DNA of 64,000 nt from Anaeromyxobacter soli (GCF_022808855.1 NZ_JAKZLF010000006.1:117963-181962); one strand, 5' to 3'; shown: positions 33,428-42,564, counted from the first letter of the stretch. Notes: generated by a model not told the origin, from the sequence alone. Numbers and translations are program-made.

Positions 33428-35035
33428 ATGAATACCCTCTCCCCGCGCGAGCACGTCGACTTCCTCGTCCTGGGCGGCGGTGTCGCCGGCCTGACGTTCG
33501 CCCTCGAGGCCGCGAATCACGGCTCGGTGCTGGTCCTCACGAAGCGGCAGCGCTCGGAGGGCTCCACGCAGTACGCCCAGGGCGGCGTCGCCTCGGTGCT
33601 CGGGCCCGACGACGACTTCGAGCTCCACATCCAGGACACGCTCGTCGCCGGCGCGGGGCTCTGCCGGCGCGAGGCGGTGGAGGTGACCGTCCGCGAGGGA
33701 CCCGATCGCATCCGCTGGCTGATGTCGCTCGGCGTGGAGCTCGATCGGGAGGCCCCGGATCGGCTGCACCTCACCCGTGAGGGCGGCCACTCGCGCCGTC
33801 GTGTCGCGCACGCGAAGGACACGACCGGCCGGGAGATCGAGCGCGCGCTCCTCGCCGCCTGCGACGCGCGCGGGATCCGCATCGAGGAGGACCACGTCGC
33901 GGTCGACCTGGTGACGAGCGGCAAGGCCGGCATCGGCGGCCCGAGCCGGGTGCTCGGCGCGTACGTGCTCCACCGCGACACCGGCGTCGTCTCCACCCTC
34001 TCGGCGGGCGCGACCATCCTCGCCACCGGCGGCTCGGGCAAGGTCTACCTCTATACCTCGAACCCCGACGTCGCGACCGGCGACGGGGTCGCCATGGCGT
34101 ACCGCGCCGGCGCGACGGTCGCGAACATGGAGTTCTTCCAGTTCCACCCGACCTGCCTCTTCCACCCGCAGGCGAAGAGCTTCCTCATCAGCGAGGCGCT
34201 CCGCGGTGAGGGCGGCATCCTCCGCAACGCCGCGGGCGACGCATTCATGGTGCGCTACGACCCGCGCAAGGAGCTCGCGCCGCGGGACGTCGTCGCGCGC
34301 TCCATCGACGCGGAGATGAAGAAGCGCGGCGACGACTGCGCGTTCCTCGACATGACGCACCTGCCGAAGAGCTTCCTGCTCGAGCACTTCCCGCACATCT
34401 ACGCGACGTGCAAGGAGTTCGGCATCGACATGGCGGCGCAGCCGATCCCCGTCGTCCCGGCCGCGCACTACCAGTGCGGCGGCGTCGTAACGGATCTCGT
34501 CGGCCGCACCTCCATCCCGCGCCTCTATGCCATCGGCGAGGTCTCCTGCACCGGCCTGCACGGCGCGAACCGGCTCGCCTCCAACTCGCTCCTCGAGGGC
34601 CTCGTGTTCGGCCGGCGCGCCGCGCTGCGCGCCGCGGACGAGCTCTCCGAGGGGAGCGGGCCGCCGCCGCACATCCCGGACTGGAACCCGGGCTCGGCGC
34701 TCGCGCCCGAGGAGGGCGTCGTCGTCGCGCACAACTGGGACGAGCTCCGGCGCGTGATGTGGAACTACGTCGGCATCGTGCGCACGCAGAAGCGGCTCGA
34801 GCGCGCGCGCACCCGCATCGCCATGCTGCGGAGCGAGATCCGCGACTATTACTGGCAGTACAACCTCACGCCGGACCTCGTCGAGCTCCGGAACCTCGCC
34901 GACGTCGGGATGCTCATCGTCGAGTGCGCCCGCCAGCGCAAGGAGTCGCGCGGGCTGCACTACATCCTCGACTACCCCAAGAGCGACGATCGCTGGCTGC
35001 GCGACACGCTCATCACGCGCGGCGATCTCGAGTAG
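33428..35035 (+). CDS. nadB: L-aspartate oxidase
   Basis: The 535-residue flavoprotein matches full-length NadB. It has the FAD motif LVLGGGVAGLTFALEA, QYAQGGVASVL, and EFFQFHPTCLF. Family signatures SFLISEALRGEGGILRN, PAAHYQCGGVVTD and HGANRLASNSLLEGLVFGRRAA are also present. It oxidises L-aspartate to iminoaspartate, the first step of NAD biosynthesis. nadA and nadC are not in the window. The C-terminal domain runs to SRGLHYILDYPK, as in the family. It converges with the lipoprotein gene; the 34-base gap is GC-rich. Confidence 0.95.
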   Translation: MNTLSPREHVDFLVLGGGVAGLTFALEAANHGSVLVLTKRQRSEGSTQYAQGGVASVLGPDDDFELHIQDTLVAGAGLCRREAVEVTVREGPDRIRWLMSLGVELDREAPDRLHLTREGGHSRRRVAHAKDTTGREIERALLAACDARGIRIEEDHVAVDLVTSGKAGIGGPSRVLGAYVLHRDTGVVSTLSAGATILATGGSGKVYLYTSNPDVATGDGVAMAYRAGATVANMEFFQFHPTCLFHPQAKSFLISEALRGEGGILRNAAGDAFMVRYDPRKELAPRDVVARSIDAEMKKRGDDCAFLDMTHLPKSFLLEHFPHIYATCKEFGIDMAAQPIPVVPAAHYQCGGVVTDLVGRTSIPRLYAIGEVSCTGLHGANRLASNSLLEGLVFGRRAALRAADELSEGSGPPPHIPDWNPGSALAPEEGVVVAHNWDELRRVMWNYVGIVRTQKRLERARTRIAMLRSEIRDYYWQYNLTPDLVELRNLADVGMLIVECARQRKESRGLHYILDYPKSDDRWLRDTLITRGDLE

Positions 35036-35069
35036 CGGGGCCGCTCGCGCGGCGGCCGCGCCGCGAAGG

Positions 35070-35714
35070 TCAGCGCCCCTCGGGCGGCGACGGCTGGATG
35101 AGCGGCGTGGGGAGCGGCGGCGAGGTGTAGTCGAGCTCGAGCACGCCGAGCGCGCTCGCGATCTCGAGCACGTAGCCCTCGTCCGCGAGCGGTCCCTCCT
35201 TCGGGACGGGGAACTGCACCCGGTAGACGGTGTCGAACGGGCCCACCCAGGGGAAGAGGCCGTGCAGCTCGTCGTCGGCGTCGGCGATGTGCGCGCCGAC
35301 GCTGACGAGCTCCCCCGCCTCGCTCTTCACCGCCACGTGCCAGATGCTCCTCGGCGCGTCGAGGTCGTTCGCCCTCGACGAGGGCGTGTAGAAGACGAGC
35401 AGGAACTCCTCGCCGGCCGCCGCCTCGGCGCGCTCCCTCGCGAGCCGCTGCTCGAGCTCCTCCGCCGTCCACCCCTTCCACTCGGCGAGGCGGCGCGCGC
35501 GCGCCTCGCGCACCGGGAGCGACAGGTGGGTCGCGGTCGCGGTCGCGCGGTGATCGAGGCCGTCGTAGAGCAGGTCGCGGCGGGTGGCCTGGTCGCGCTT
35601 CTCCGCCCACTCGCCCTGGTCGGTGCGGGGATACGGCGTGCGCGAGCGGATCGTGCAGCCGGCCGCCAGGAGCGCGAGCCCCAGCAGGGCGCGGACCACC
35701 GCGGCGCGGGTCAT
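35070..35714 (-). CDS. Lipoprotein of unknown function, last gene of the bactofilin-pyrE operon
   Basis: The 214-residue protein has a lipobox (LLGLALLAAGC) at residues 10-20. It then has a basic/acidic helical segment (EARARRLAEWKGWTAEELEQRL) and a globular C-terminal domain with FYTPSSRANDLDAPRSIWHV. I do not recognise the family. Its ATG overlaps the pyrE stop (ATGA), so it is translated with the preceding genes. Its place next to bactofilins suggests a role at the envelope, but this is only inference. Confidence 0.75.
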   Translation of the reverse strand: MTRAAVVRALLGLALLAAGCTIRSRTPYPRTDQGEWAEKRDQATRRDLLYDGLDHRATATATHLSLPVREARARRLAEWKGWTAEELEQRLARERAEAAAGEEFLLVFYTPSSRANDLDAPRSIWHVAVKSEAGELVSVGAHIADADDELHGLFPWVGPFDTVYRVQFPVPKEGPLADEGYVLEIASALGVLELDYTSPPLPTPLIQPSPPEGR

Positions 35715-36307
35715 CCGAGGAAGTCCTGGCGCGTGAAGAGCGCCTGGAGCGGCACGCCCTGCGCCTCGATCGCCTCGCGGCCGCCCTCCATCCGATCCAC
35801 GAGCGCGAGGCACGCGACCGGCTCGAGCTTCTCCGCCCGGCAGCGCTCGATGGCCTTGAGCGCGCTGCCGCCCGTGGTCACCACGTCCTCGATGACGACG
35901 ACGCGGCTGCCGTCCGGGATGGTCTTGCGCCCCTCGATCCACTGCCCGGTGCCGTGGCCCTTCGGCTCCTTGCGGACGATGAACGAGTCGACCGTGCCGG
36001 GGGGATGAACGCCTCCCAGACCGCCCGCTCGCTCGTGCTCCAGGAAGCTCGTGAGCGCGATCGCGCTGGCGATGGGATCGGCGCCGAGGGTGAGGCCGCC
36101 GACGCCGCGCACGAGCGGCTGGATGCGGCGGACGCGGTCGAACAGGAGCCGGCCGACGAGGACGTGCCCCTCGGCGGTGAGCGTCGTCCGCTTGCAGTCC
36201 ACGTAGAAGTCGCTCTCCTTGCCGGAGGCGAGGATCACCTTCCGGCGCTCGAAGGAGAGCTCGCGCAGGAGCTCGAGGAGCCGGGCGCGATCGGTGTCGA
36301 GGCTCAT
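35711..36307 (-). CDS. pyrE: Orotate phosphoribosyltransferase
   Basis: The 198-residue enzyme makes OMP from orotate and PRPP in pyrimidine synthesis. It has KESDFYVDCKRTTLTAEGH near the N-terminus and the PRPP-binding motif VVVIEDVVTTGGSALKAIE. Its ATG overlaps the stop of the ParB-like gene by four bases, and its stop overlaps the lipoprotein start. So the gene is embedded in a coupled operon with cell-organisation genes rather than other pyr genes. Confidence 0.95.
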   Translation of the reverse strand: MSLDTDRARLLELLRELSFERRKVILASGKESDFYVDCKRTTLTAEGHVLVGRLLFDRVRRIQPLVRGVGGLTLGADPIASAIALTSFLEHERAGGLGGVHPPGTVDSFIVRKEPKGHGTGQWIEGRKTIPDGSRVVVIEDVVTTGGSALKAIERCRAEKLEPVACLALVDRMEGGREAIEAQGVPLQALFTRQDFLG

Positions 36308-37083
36308 TCTTCCTCTCCCTCGAGGTGCGGCAGGAGCGCCGCCACCCAGCGGGCCTGCGCCAGGATCTGGCGGCGGCCCTCGGGCGGCAAGTCTGCCCAG
36401 GCCCCCACGGCGAGCGCGAGATCCTGGTTGAGCTCCCAGAAGCGCCGCGCCACGTCCTGAGCGAGCTCGTCCGGGGTGACCTCCACGGGGACCTCCTCGG
36501 GGACCAGGCGCTCGGCCTCGTCGGCCTCCTGCTCGCGCTCGAGCGCGGCGTCCTCGTCGGGCGCGGGCGCCGGGGCCTCGGCTGCGGCGGGCGCGCCCGC
36601 CTCGAGGAAGGCGAAGAAGCGCTCGCGCAGCTCGGGCTCGAGCGGCGCGCGCACGCGCGCCTCGTCCACGAGTTCGTCCGCCCACGGCGCGACTCCCGTC
36701 CCGGCGAGCCGCTCCCGGAGCGCGCCCAGGGCCGCGCCGTCGAGCGGCTCGGTGAGCAGGGCCTGCCCGAGCGCGACGCCCCAGGCGTCCTCCTCGGAGA
36801 GCTGCTCGTGCACGCGCGCGAGCACCCGCTCGCGCATGAGCATCCGGAGCGCGGCCAGCCGGCGGAAGCCGGCGACGACCTGGTAACGGCCCGGCGCCGC
36901 CGGGTCCGGCCGGAGCTCGACGGGCGAGAGCTGACCGAGGCGGCCGATCGAGGCCGCGAGGTGCGACACGTCGCCCTCCGGGCGCACCCGGAAGGTCGCG
37001 TCGTCGGTGACGGCGGCGAGGGGTACGAACGCGACGGCGCCCGTCGCATGGGCGGGCGCCGTCGTGCGCGGCTCGAGCTCCAC
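36304..37083 (-). CDS. ParB/Srx-domain protein beside bactofilins (PadC-like)
   Basis: A 259-residue cytoplasmic protein. Residues about 15-105 resemble the ParB N-terminal (ParB/Srx CTP-binding) fold: FVPLAAVTDD, HLAASIGRLGQLSPVELRP, then a GFRR-L-A-A motif matching the ParB box II GERRxRA pattern with changes. The rest is an acidic, Ala/Pro-rich linker and a C-terminal helical part (EVTPDELAQDVARRFWELNQ). No helix-turn-helix for parS binding is seen. In Myxococcus xanthus, PadC is a ParB/Srx-domain protein encoded next to the bactofilins BacNOP and recruiting ParABS; this neighbourhood is similar. It may bind CTP and link DNA segregation to bactofilin filaments, but only context supports this. 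Confidence 0.7.
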   Translation of the reverse strand: MELEPRTTAPAHATGAVAFVPLAAVTDDATFRVRPEGDVSHLAASIGRLGQLSPVELRPDPAAPGRYQVVAGFRRLAALRMLMRERVLARVHEQLSEEDAWGVALGQALLTEPLDGAALGALRERLAGTGVAPWADELVDEARVRAPLEPELRERFFAFLEAGAPAAAEAPAPAPDEDAALEREQEADEAERLVPEEVPVEVTPDELAQDVARRFWELNQDLALAVGAWADLPPEGRRQILAQARWVAALLPHLEGEEE

Positions 37084-37101
37084 GGCGAGCCTCGAGACCG
37101 G

Positions 37102-37647
37102 CTACTTCCGCTTCACGATCACCTTGCGCTTCACCGCGCCCATCGCGACGGGCGCAGGGGGCGCGGGCGGCTTCGGCGCGGCGACGGCCACGGTCTTCTC
37201 CTCCATCTTGCGCTCGATCGGGACCGGGCGCGGCGCGGGGCGGAGGGCCGGGCGCGACGGCAGCGGGGCCGGGCGCGAGACGACGGTGCGCGTCTCGCGC
37301 TCCGCCTCCACGTCCACCTCGCCCATGTCGATGCGGCCGCGGAAGCTCGCGCCGTCGACGATGATCACGCGCGGCGCGCTGATGTCGCCGACCATCCGGC
37401 CTTCCCGGGAGATCTCGACCGACTCGGTGGCGGTGACGTTGCCGACGATGGCGCCGGAGATGATGCAGTTCTTGACCTGGACCTCGGCCTTCACGACGCC
37501 GGTCGGCTCGACCACGAGGGTCTTCGTGAGGGTCAGCGTGCCCTCGACCCGGCCGCGGACCGTGAGGTCCTCGTCGCCGTTGAGGGAGCCGCTGATGAGG
37601 ATGGACTCGCCGATGATGGTGCTGCCGTCGATGGTCGCCACGGTCAC
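37102..37647 (-). CDS. Bactofilin (long C-terminal tail)
   Basis: A 181-residue bactofilin. The central beta-helix domain spans about residues 10-100, with the repeats ISGSLNGDEDLTVRGRVEG and VKNCIISGAIVGNVTATE. A Pro/Arg/Lys-rich tail follows (SRPAPLPSRPAL...VKRKVIVKRK), which could bind membrane or partners. The start GTG at 37647 overlaps the stop of the upstream bactofilin (GTGA). Bactofilins form nucleotide-independent filaments that position proteins and DNA at the cell envelope; in myxobacteria they position ParABS. Confidence 0.92.
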   Translation of the reverse strand: MTVATIDGSTIIGESILISGSLNGDEDLTVRGRVEGTLTLTKTLVVEPTGVVKAEVQVKNCIISGAIVGNVTATESVEISREGRMVGDISAPRVIIVDGASFRGRIDMGEVDVEAERETRTVVSRPAPLPSRPALRPAPRPVPIERKMEEKTVAVAAPKPPAPPAPVAMGAVKRKVIVKRK

Positions 37648-38012
37648 TTCCCCTTCGTTTCCTTGACGTCCATGTCCACGTTGCCCTTGAAGAGGGCGCC
37701 GTCGGCGATGAGGATGCGCGGAGCGCGGATGTCGCCCACGACCTTGCAGTCGGCCTTCAGCTCGACCTTGTCGCTCGCGGCGATGTTGCCCGTCACCTGG
37801 CCCGACACCTCGACGTTCGCCGTCTCGATGTCCGCCTCGATGACGCCCGAGCCCTCGACGTAGAGGCTCTCGCGCAGGCTGATGCGGCCCTTGACCGTGC
37901 CCTGGATGACGAGGTCCTCGTCACCCGAGATCTCGCCGTCGATCACGATCGAGCTTCCGATCACCGTGTGTGCGCCGCTGCGCGGCGACGGGACCTTCTC
38001 GATGCCAGCCAT
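37644..38012 (-). CDS. Bactofilin (short)
   Basis: A 122-residue bactofilin, mostly the beta-helix domain: IGSSIVIDGEISGDEDLVIQ, VSGQVTGNIAASDKVE, CKVVGDIRAPRILIADGALFKGN. The ATG at 38012 has CCGGAGG upstream; a longer upstream frame to 38612 is a shadow of another gene. It is the first gene of the operon with a second bactofilin, the ParB-like gene, pyrE and a lipoprotein. The pair likely co-polymerises. Confidence 0.92.
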   Translation of the reverse strand: MAGIEKVPSPRSGAHTVIGSSIVIDGEISGDEDLVIQGTVKGRISLRESLYVEGSGVIEADIETANVEVSGQVTGNIAASDKVELKADCKVVGDIRAPRILIADGALFKGNVDMDVKETKGK

Positions 38013-38122
38013 TTTCAGACGTCCTCCGGGAGCTTCACGTCCGTCGCGGACCCGCGTGGAGTGAAAGACCGGGGCAGGATAGAGGGCCTCTCCAGGGGGC
38101 GTCAACCCGCCTGAACGCCTCT

Positions 38123-38989
38123 TCACTTGGCGTGGGAGGAGAGCCACGCGATCGCCTCGGCGATGGGCCGATCGCGCTCCACCTCGTTGAAGATCTCGTG
38201 TCGGAACCCGTCGTACACCACGAGCCGCTTGTCCCTCGATCGCGCCGCGTCCACGAACGCGCGCGCGGCGGCCACGTCGGCGATGCGGTCGGCGCCCGCG
38301 GCGAGGACGAGCAGCGGCGCCTCGAAGCGCGCGGCGCCCCGCAGCACCGCGGCCTGCGCCCGGGTGGACTCGGCGAACCAGCGCGGCGTCGTGGCGCGGC
38401 CGTAGAGGGGGTCGTGGTCGGTCCAGCGCTGCAGCTCGAGGTCCGAGGTGAGGTCGGCCACGTCGAGCCCGGCCGACATCCGCAGCCAGGGGACGACCCG
38501 CCCGGCGAGCTTCGCGGCCAGGAGCTTCACCGCCGGCGGGTGGAACGCGAGGCGGAAGTACGGCGACGACAGCACGAACCCGTCCACCTCGCCGCCGCGG
38601 GCGAGCCCCCACGAGGCCGCCACGAGCGCCCCCTGGCTGTGCGCGAGGACGAACAGCTTGCCGGCGACGCCGTCGGCCCGGAGCTTCGCCACGAACGCGC
38701 CGAGGTCGGCGAGGTAGTCGGAGAACGCGTCCACGTGCCAGCGCTGGCCGTCGGACTGGCCGTGGCCGCGCAGGTCCACGAGCGCCACCTGGAACCCCGC
38801 GCGCACGAGCGCGGAGGTGACGGCCGGGTAGCGGCCGGAGTGATCGCCCGCGCCGTGGAGCACGATCACCGTGGCGCGGGGCGAGGGCGGCGTGTAGCGC
38901 TGCCAGTAGAGGCGAAGGTGGTCCGCCGAGTTGAGGAAGCCCTCCTCGTGGCGCGCCTCCGCCTCGGAGGGAAAGGAGGGGACCGGCAT
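38123..38989 (-). CDS. Alpha/beta hydrolase, monoacylglycerol-lipase-like
   Basis: The 288-residue cytoplasmic hydrolase has an HGAGDHSGRY oxyanion-hole region, the nucleophile elbow AHSQGALVA with catalytic Ser, an Asp in LLVLAAGADRIADV, and a His in YDGFRHEIFNE. The motifs match the monoacylglycerol lipase/lysophospholipase (Hydrolase_4) group. A lipid ester is a likely substrate. It is not coupled to its neighbours. Confidence 0.85.
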   Translation of the reverse strand: MPVPSFPSEAEARHEEGFLNSADHLRLYWQRYTPPSPRATVIVLHGAGDHSGRYPAVTSALVRAGFQVALVDLRGHGQSDGQRWHVDAFSDYLADLGAFVAKLRADGVAGKLFVLAHSQGALVAASWGLARGGEVDGFVLSSPYFRLAFHPPAVKLLAAKLAGRVVPWLRMSAGLDVADLTSDLELQRWTDHDPLYGRATTPRWFAESTRAQAAVLRGAARFEAPLLVLAAGADRIADVAAARAFVDAARSRDKRLVVYDGFRHEIFNEVERDRPIAEAIAWLSSHAK

Positions 38990-39020
38990 CCGCGGACGCT
39001 AACGGCGCGCCGCCGCGGGG

Positions 39021-40976
39021 TCAAGGCGTGGAGGGGGAGCGCGCCGTGGCCGCGAGCTCGCGCAGCTTCCGCTCGATCCCGGCCTTGCGCCCGGCGTCCG
39101 CCGCGCCCTCGTCGTCGTCGCCCGGGTCCGCCCCGAGCGCGCGGCGGTAGGCGCGAGCGGCGTCCCCCGTCCGCGAGAGCGCGCCGTAGGCGTCCCCGAG
39201 GTGCTCGAGGATGACCGCGTCCGGCCCGGCGAGCGCGTCGGCCTGCTCGAGGAGCTCCGCCGCGCGGGCGAACTCGCCGCGGCGGAACAGCACCCAGCCG
39301 AGCGAGTCGAGCACGTGGCCGGATCGCGGCCTTAGCTCGAGGGCGCGGCGCAGGAGCCGCTCCGCCTCGTCGAGCCGGTCGCCGCGCTCCGCGAAGGCGT
39401 AGCCGAGGAAGTTCAGCGCGTCGGGGTAGTCGGGGTGGAGCGCCAGGAGCGCCTGCATCTGCGCCACCGCCGTGTCGGGCTGGCCCGCCTGGTGGTACGT
39501 CGCGCCGAGCGCGTAGAGCAGCGCCTCGTCCCGCGGCGACGCCGCGAGGGCCGCCCGCAGCGCGGCGATCGCCTCCTGCGGCCTGCCCGCCCGCACGAGC
39601 GCCTGCGCGAGCGCGGTGGTGAGGTCGGCCACGTCCGCCCTCGCCGCCTCCCCGCGCCGCGCCTTGTCGGCCACGGCGGCGCGCAGGACCGCGATCCCCT
39701 CTCCGCGGCGTCCGGCGCGGGCGAGCACCGCCGCGCGCGCGAGGAGCAGCCGGACCTCTCCCGGGAAGGCGTCGAGCGGCGCCGCGAGCGCGCGGTCCGC
39801 CTCGGCGTGGCGCCCGGCGCGGGACAGCGCGTCCGCGAGCGCGGCGCGCGCCGGCACCCAGCTCGCCCCGGCGCTCGGCGGCACCGTCGCGAGCGCGGCG
39901 GCGGCCTCGGCGAAGCGCCGCAGCTCCCGCAGCGCGAGCCCCTCCACGAAGCGGAGCCGTCCGTCGGGGCCCGCCTCCCGCACTCCTTCTCGCGCGGCGG
40001 CGAGCGCCTCGACGGGCCGGCCGGCGTCGAGCCACTCGAACGCGATCCGCAGCTGCGCCTCGACGCCCTCGCCGGCGGCGCGGGCGTAGCGCTCGAACCA
40101 CTCGCGCGCCCGCGCGAGCTCTCCCGCCTGCGCCGCGAGCCTCCCCATCGCCGCGAGCGTCGCGGCGTCGTCCGGCTCCCGGCTCAGGATCGCGAGCCGG
40201 TCGTCGCGCGCCTCGCCCGGGCGGCCGAGGGCGTCGTGCGCCGCCGCGAGCAGGCGGAGGGACTCGAGCTCTCCCGGCTCGAGCTGCGCGGCACGGCGGA
40301 GGTGGCGCTCGGCGAGCCCCGCCTGGTCCCGGTCGAGCAGCGTCCGGCCGAGCTCGCGGAAACCCGCGCTCGCCTCCTCCGGCGCGCGCGCCGCGAGATC
40401 CTCGAGCGTGCGGGTGGCGGCCGCGTCGTCGCCGGTGTCGAGATACAGATCGGAGAGGACCCGCCACGGCGTCGGATCGACCTGCTCGCCGCGCGCCGCG
40501 AGCCCAGTCTCGACGCGGATGGCCTGGCGCAGGGCGAGCGTCGCCTCCTCGAGCCGGTCGCGCTCCACGGCGAGCCGCGCGAGGAGGACGTGCGCCTCGG
40601 AGGCGGCCCGGCCGGCGTCCCCTGCGCGCTCGACGGCCGCGCGCGCCTCGGTCTCGGCCGCGTCGAACCGCTCGAGCTCGAAGAGGGCGCCGGCGAGCGA
40701 CACGCGCAGCTCCGGGCTCGCCGCGTCGTAGGCGACCGCGAGCGCCAGCGCGTCGGCCGCCCCCTGCGCGTCGCCGGCTCGCAGCCGCCGGTGTGCGTCC
40801 AGGTAGCAGGCGATGGCGCGCGCGGAGGCCCAGCGGCGCCCGCCGCCGTCGGAGCCCTCCGCTTGCCCGGCGCGGGGTGCCGTTTCGCCCGGGCCGGAGG
40901 CGGCGAACGCGGTCCCCGCGGTGCTCGCCAGGACGAGCACAGCGGCGACGAGGGCGGGGCGCGCGGCGGCGTTCAT
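39021..40976 (-). CDS. Exported TPR protein
   Basis: The 651-residue protein has a signal peptide (LVAAVLVLASTAGTAFAA) and then about 15 tetratricopeptide repeats to the end. Clear examples are ALLYALGATYHQAGQPDTAV, LLALHPDYPDALNFLGYAFAE, and VLDSLGWVLFRRGEFARAAEL. These arrays form a superhelix for protein-protein contacts in the periplasm. No enzyme domain is seen. It is separated by 69 bases from the upstream regulator gene and may form a transcription unit with it. Confidence 0.88.
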   Translation of the reverse strand: MNAAARPALVAAVLVLASTAGTAFAASGPGETAPRAGQAEGSDGGGRRWASARAIACYLDAHRRLRAGDAQGAADALALAVAYDAASPELRVSLAGALFELERFDAAETEARAAVERAGDAGRAASEAHVLLARLAVERDRLEEATLALRQAIRVETGLAARGEQVDPTPWRVLSDLYLDTGDDAAATRTLEDLAARAPEEASAGFRELGRTLLDRDQAGLAERHLRRAAQLEPGELESLRLLAAAHDALGRPGEARDDRLAILSREPDDAATLAAMGRLAAQAGELARAREWFERYARAAGEGVEAQLRIAFEWLDAGRPVEALAAAREGVREAGPDGRLRFVEGLALRELRRFAEAAAALATVPPSAGASWVPARAALADALSRAGRHAEADRALAAPLDAFPGEVRLLLARAAVLARAGRRGEGIAVLRAAVADKARRGEAARADVADLTTALAQALVRAGRPQEAIAALRAALAASPRDEALLYALGATYHQAGQPDTAVAQMQALLALHPDYPDALNFLGYAFAERGDRLDEAERLLRRALELRPRSGHVLDSLGWVLFRRGEFARAAELLEQADALAGPDAVILEHLGDAYGALSRTGDAARAYRRALGADPGDDDEGAADAGRKAGIERKLRELAATARSPSTP

Positions 40977-41045
40977 GACCGTGAGCAGGCGAGGGAGCGA
41001 GCGCTTCAGGAACGGGATCGAGCATAGCGACCCCCTTCCGGCGCA

Positions 41046-41681
41046 TCAATCCGAGAGGGGGCGGCGCGGGGGGCGCCGGGTGCGGGTGGAGGTGGGCGAG
41101 CGCCCGCCATCGGCGCCGCGCTTCCCCGCCGGCGCGAGCGCGCTCGCGACGGCGCCCTCCAGCGCGCCGTCCGCGGGCGGAGCAGCCACGACCTCGGCAC
41201 AGCCCGCCTCGCGCAGCGGCGCGAGCCAGTCGGGGTGCCCGACCGCCACGATCGGCGTCGCGCCGAGCTCGCGATCGGTGCGCAGGGAGCGCAGCACCTC
41301 GCCGCCGTCCGCCGCGGGCGCGTGGATGACGAACACGTCCGGCGTGAACCGCGCCGCGGCCGCGCCGGCGGCGAAGCCCGGCGACGCCTGGTCCACCGCG
41401 TAGCCGGCCGCCGCGAGCTGCCGCGCCGCGCCCTCGCGCGCCGGCCCGGGCTCGGCGATGACGAGCGCCTTGCGCCGGGCGTGCGCCGCGTCGTCGAGAT
41501 CCGCAGGCAGCGGCATGCCGTGGCGGATCATGAACGTCGCGAGATCCTCGCGGGCGATGCGCCGGTGTCCACCCGGAGTGCGGTGCGCCTTGAGCCGGCG
41601 CGCCTTGATCCAGTTCACCACCGTGGGCAGCGAGACACCGAGGAGGCGGGCGGCCTCGAACGTCGTGTAGTAGCGGTTCAT
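41046..41681 (-). CDS. MerR/excisionase-type HTH fused to a pseudo-receiver
   Basis: A 211-residue protein. Residues 1-55 are a winged HTH of the MerR/excisionase type (FEAARLLGVSLPTVVNWIKARRLKAHRTPGGHRRI). Residues about 65-185 look like a CheY-type receiver fold, but the phospho-acceptor Asp is replaced: the expected LLD motif reads FVIHAPAADGG. The N-terminal acid pair is EP, and the switch Thr is Gly. So it cannot be phosphorylated in the usual way and may instead be a protein-binding module. A basic tail ends the chain. It is divergent from the nitrilase-family gene with only 29 bases between starts. Confidence 0.85.
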   Translation of the reverse strand: MNRYYTTFEAARLLGVSLPTVVNWIKARRLKAHRTPGGHRRIAREDLATFMIRHGMPLPADLDDAAHARRKALVIAEPGPAREGAARQLAAAGYAVDQASPGFAAGAAAARFTPDVFVIHAPAADGGEVLRSLRTDRELGATPIVAVGHPDWLAPLREAGCAEVVAAPPADGALEGAVASALAPAGKRGADGGRSPTSTRTRRPPRRPLSD

Positions 41682-41710
41682 CGCGCCTCGAACATGGTAA
41701 GGACATCGAC

Positions 41711-42523
41711 ATGGCGCCGTCCGCTTACCTCATGGGCGCGGTCCAGATGACCTCCACCGCCGACCGGGCGCGGAACCTGGAGGTGGCGCTGCGTCTCGTC
41801 GAGGACGCGGCCGATCTGGGCGCGCGGCTCGTCGCCCTGCCAGAGAACTTCTCCTACATGGGCCCCGAAGAGGGGCGGATCGCCGGCGCCGAGCCGCTGG
41901 AGGGGCCCACGCTCGGCGCGCTCCGCGAGCTGGCCAGGCGGCGCGGGATCTTCGTCGTCGCCGGCTCCATCTCCGAGAAGGTGGACGACCCGCGACGCAC
42001 GGCGAACACCTCGGCGCTCATCGCCGACGACGGCCAGATCGTCGCCGCGTACCGCAAGATCCACCTCTTCGACGTGAACATCCCCGACGGCGCACGCTAC
42101 GCCGAGTCGGAGGGCGTCGTGCCGGGGGACAAGGTCGTCATCGCGCCCACGCCGCTCGGGCGGGTCGGCCTCACCATCTGCTACGACCTGCGCTTCCCGG
42201 AGCTGTACCGGAAGCTGGCGAGCCTCGGCGCGGAGGTGATCACCATCCCCGCGGCGTTCACGCTCTTCACCGGCAAGGATCACTGGGAGGTGCTCGTGCG
42301 CGCGCGCGCGATCGAGAACCTCGCCTACGTCATCGCGCCGGCGCAGGTGGGCCGCCACTCGGCGAACCGCCAGACCTTCGGGAACGCGATGATCGTCGAC
42401 CCCTGGGGCGTCGTGCTCGCGCGCTGCCCGGACGGCGAGGGCGTGTGCGTCGCGCCGTTCCGGCGGGACCGGCTGGAGAAGGCGCGCCAGGAGCTGCCGG
42501 CGCTCAAGCACCGGAAGCTCTAG
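41711..42523 (+). CDS. Carbon-nitrogen hydrolase (Nit2/deaminated-glutathione amidase type)
   Basis: The 270-residue enzyme has the nitrilase-superfamily triad: Glu in ALPENFSYM, Lys in YRKIHLFDV, Cys in TICYDLRFPELYR. These signatures match the Nit1/Nit2-type omega-amidase/deaminated-glutathione amidase subgroup, which repairs side-products of transamination. Substrate is assigned by similarity only. It is divergent from the HTH-pseudo-receiver gene and ends 41 bases from a convergent gene. Confidence 0.85.
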   Translation: MAPSAYLMGAVQMTSTADRARNLEVALRLVEDAADLGARLVALPENFSYMGPEEGRIAGAEPLEGPTLGALRELARRRGIFVVAGSISEKVDDPRRTANTSALIADDGQIVAAYRKIHLFDVNIPDGARYAESEGVVPGDKVVIAPTPLGRVGLTICYDLRFPELYRKLASLGAEVITIPAAFTLFTGKDHWEVLVRARAIENLAYVIAPAQVGRHSANRQTFGNAMIVDPWGVVLARCPDGEGVCVAPFRRDRLEKARQELPALKHRKL

Positions 42524-42564
42524 GTGCGGCGCACGAGGCCTGCCTGCGCCGGGCAGGCTCAACT

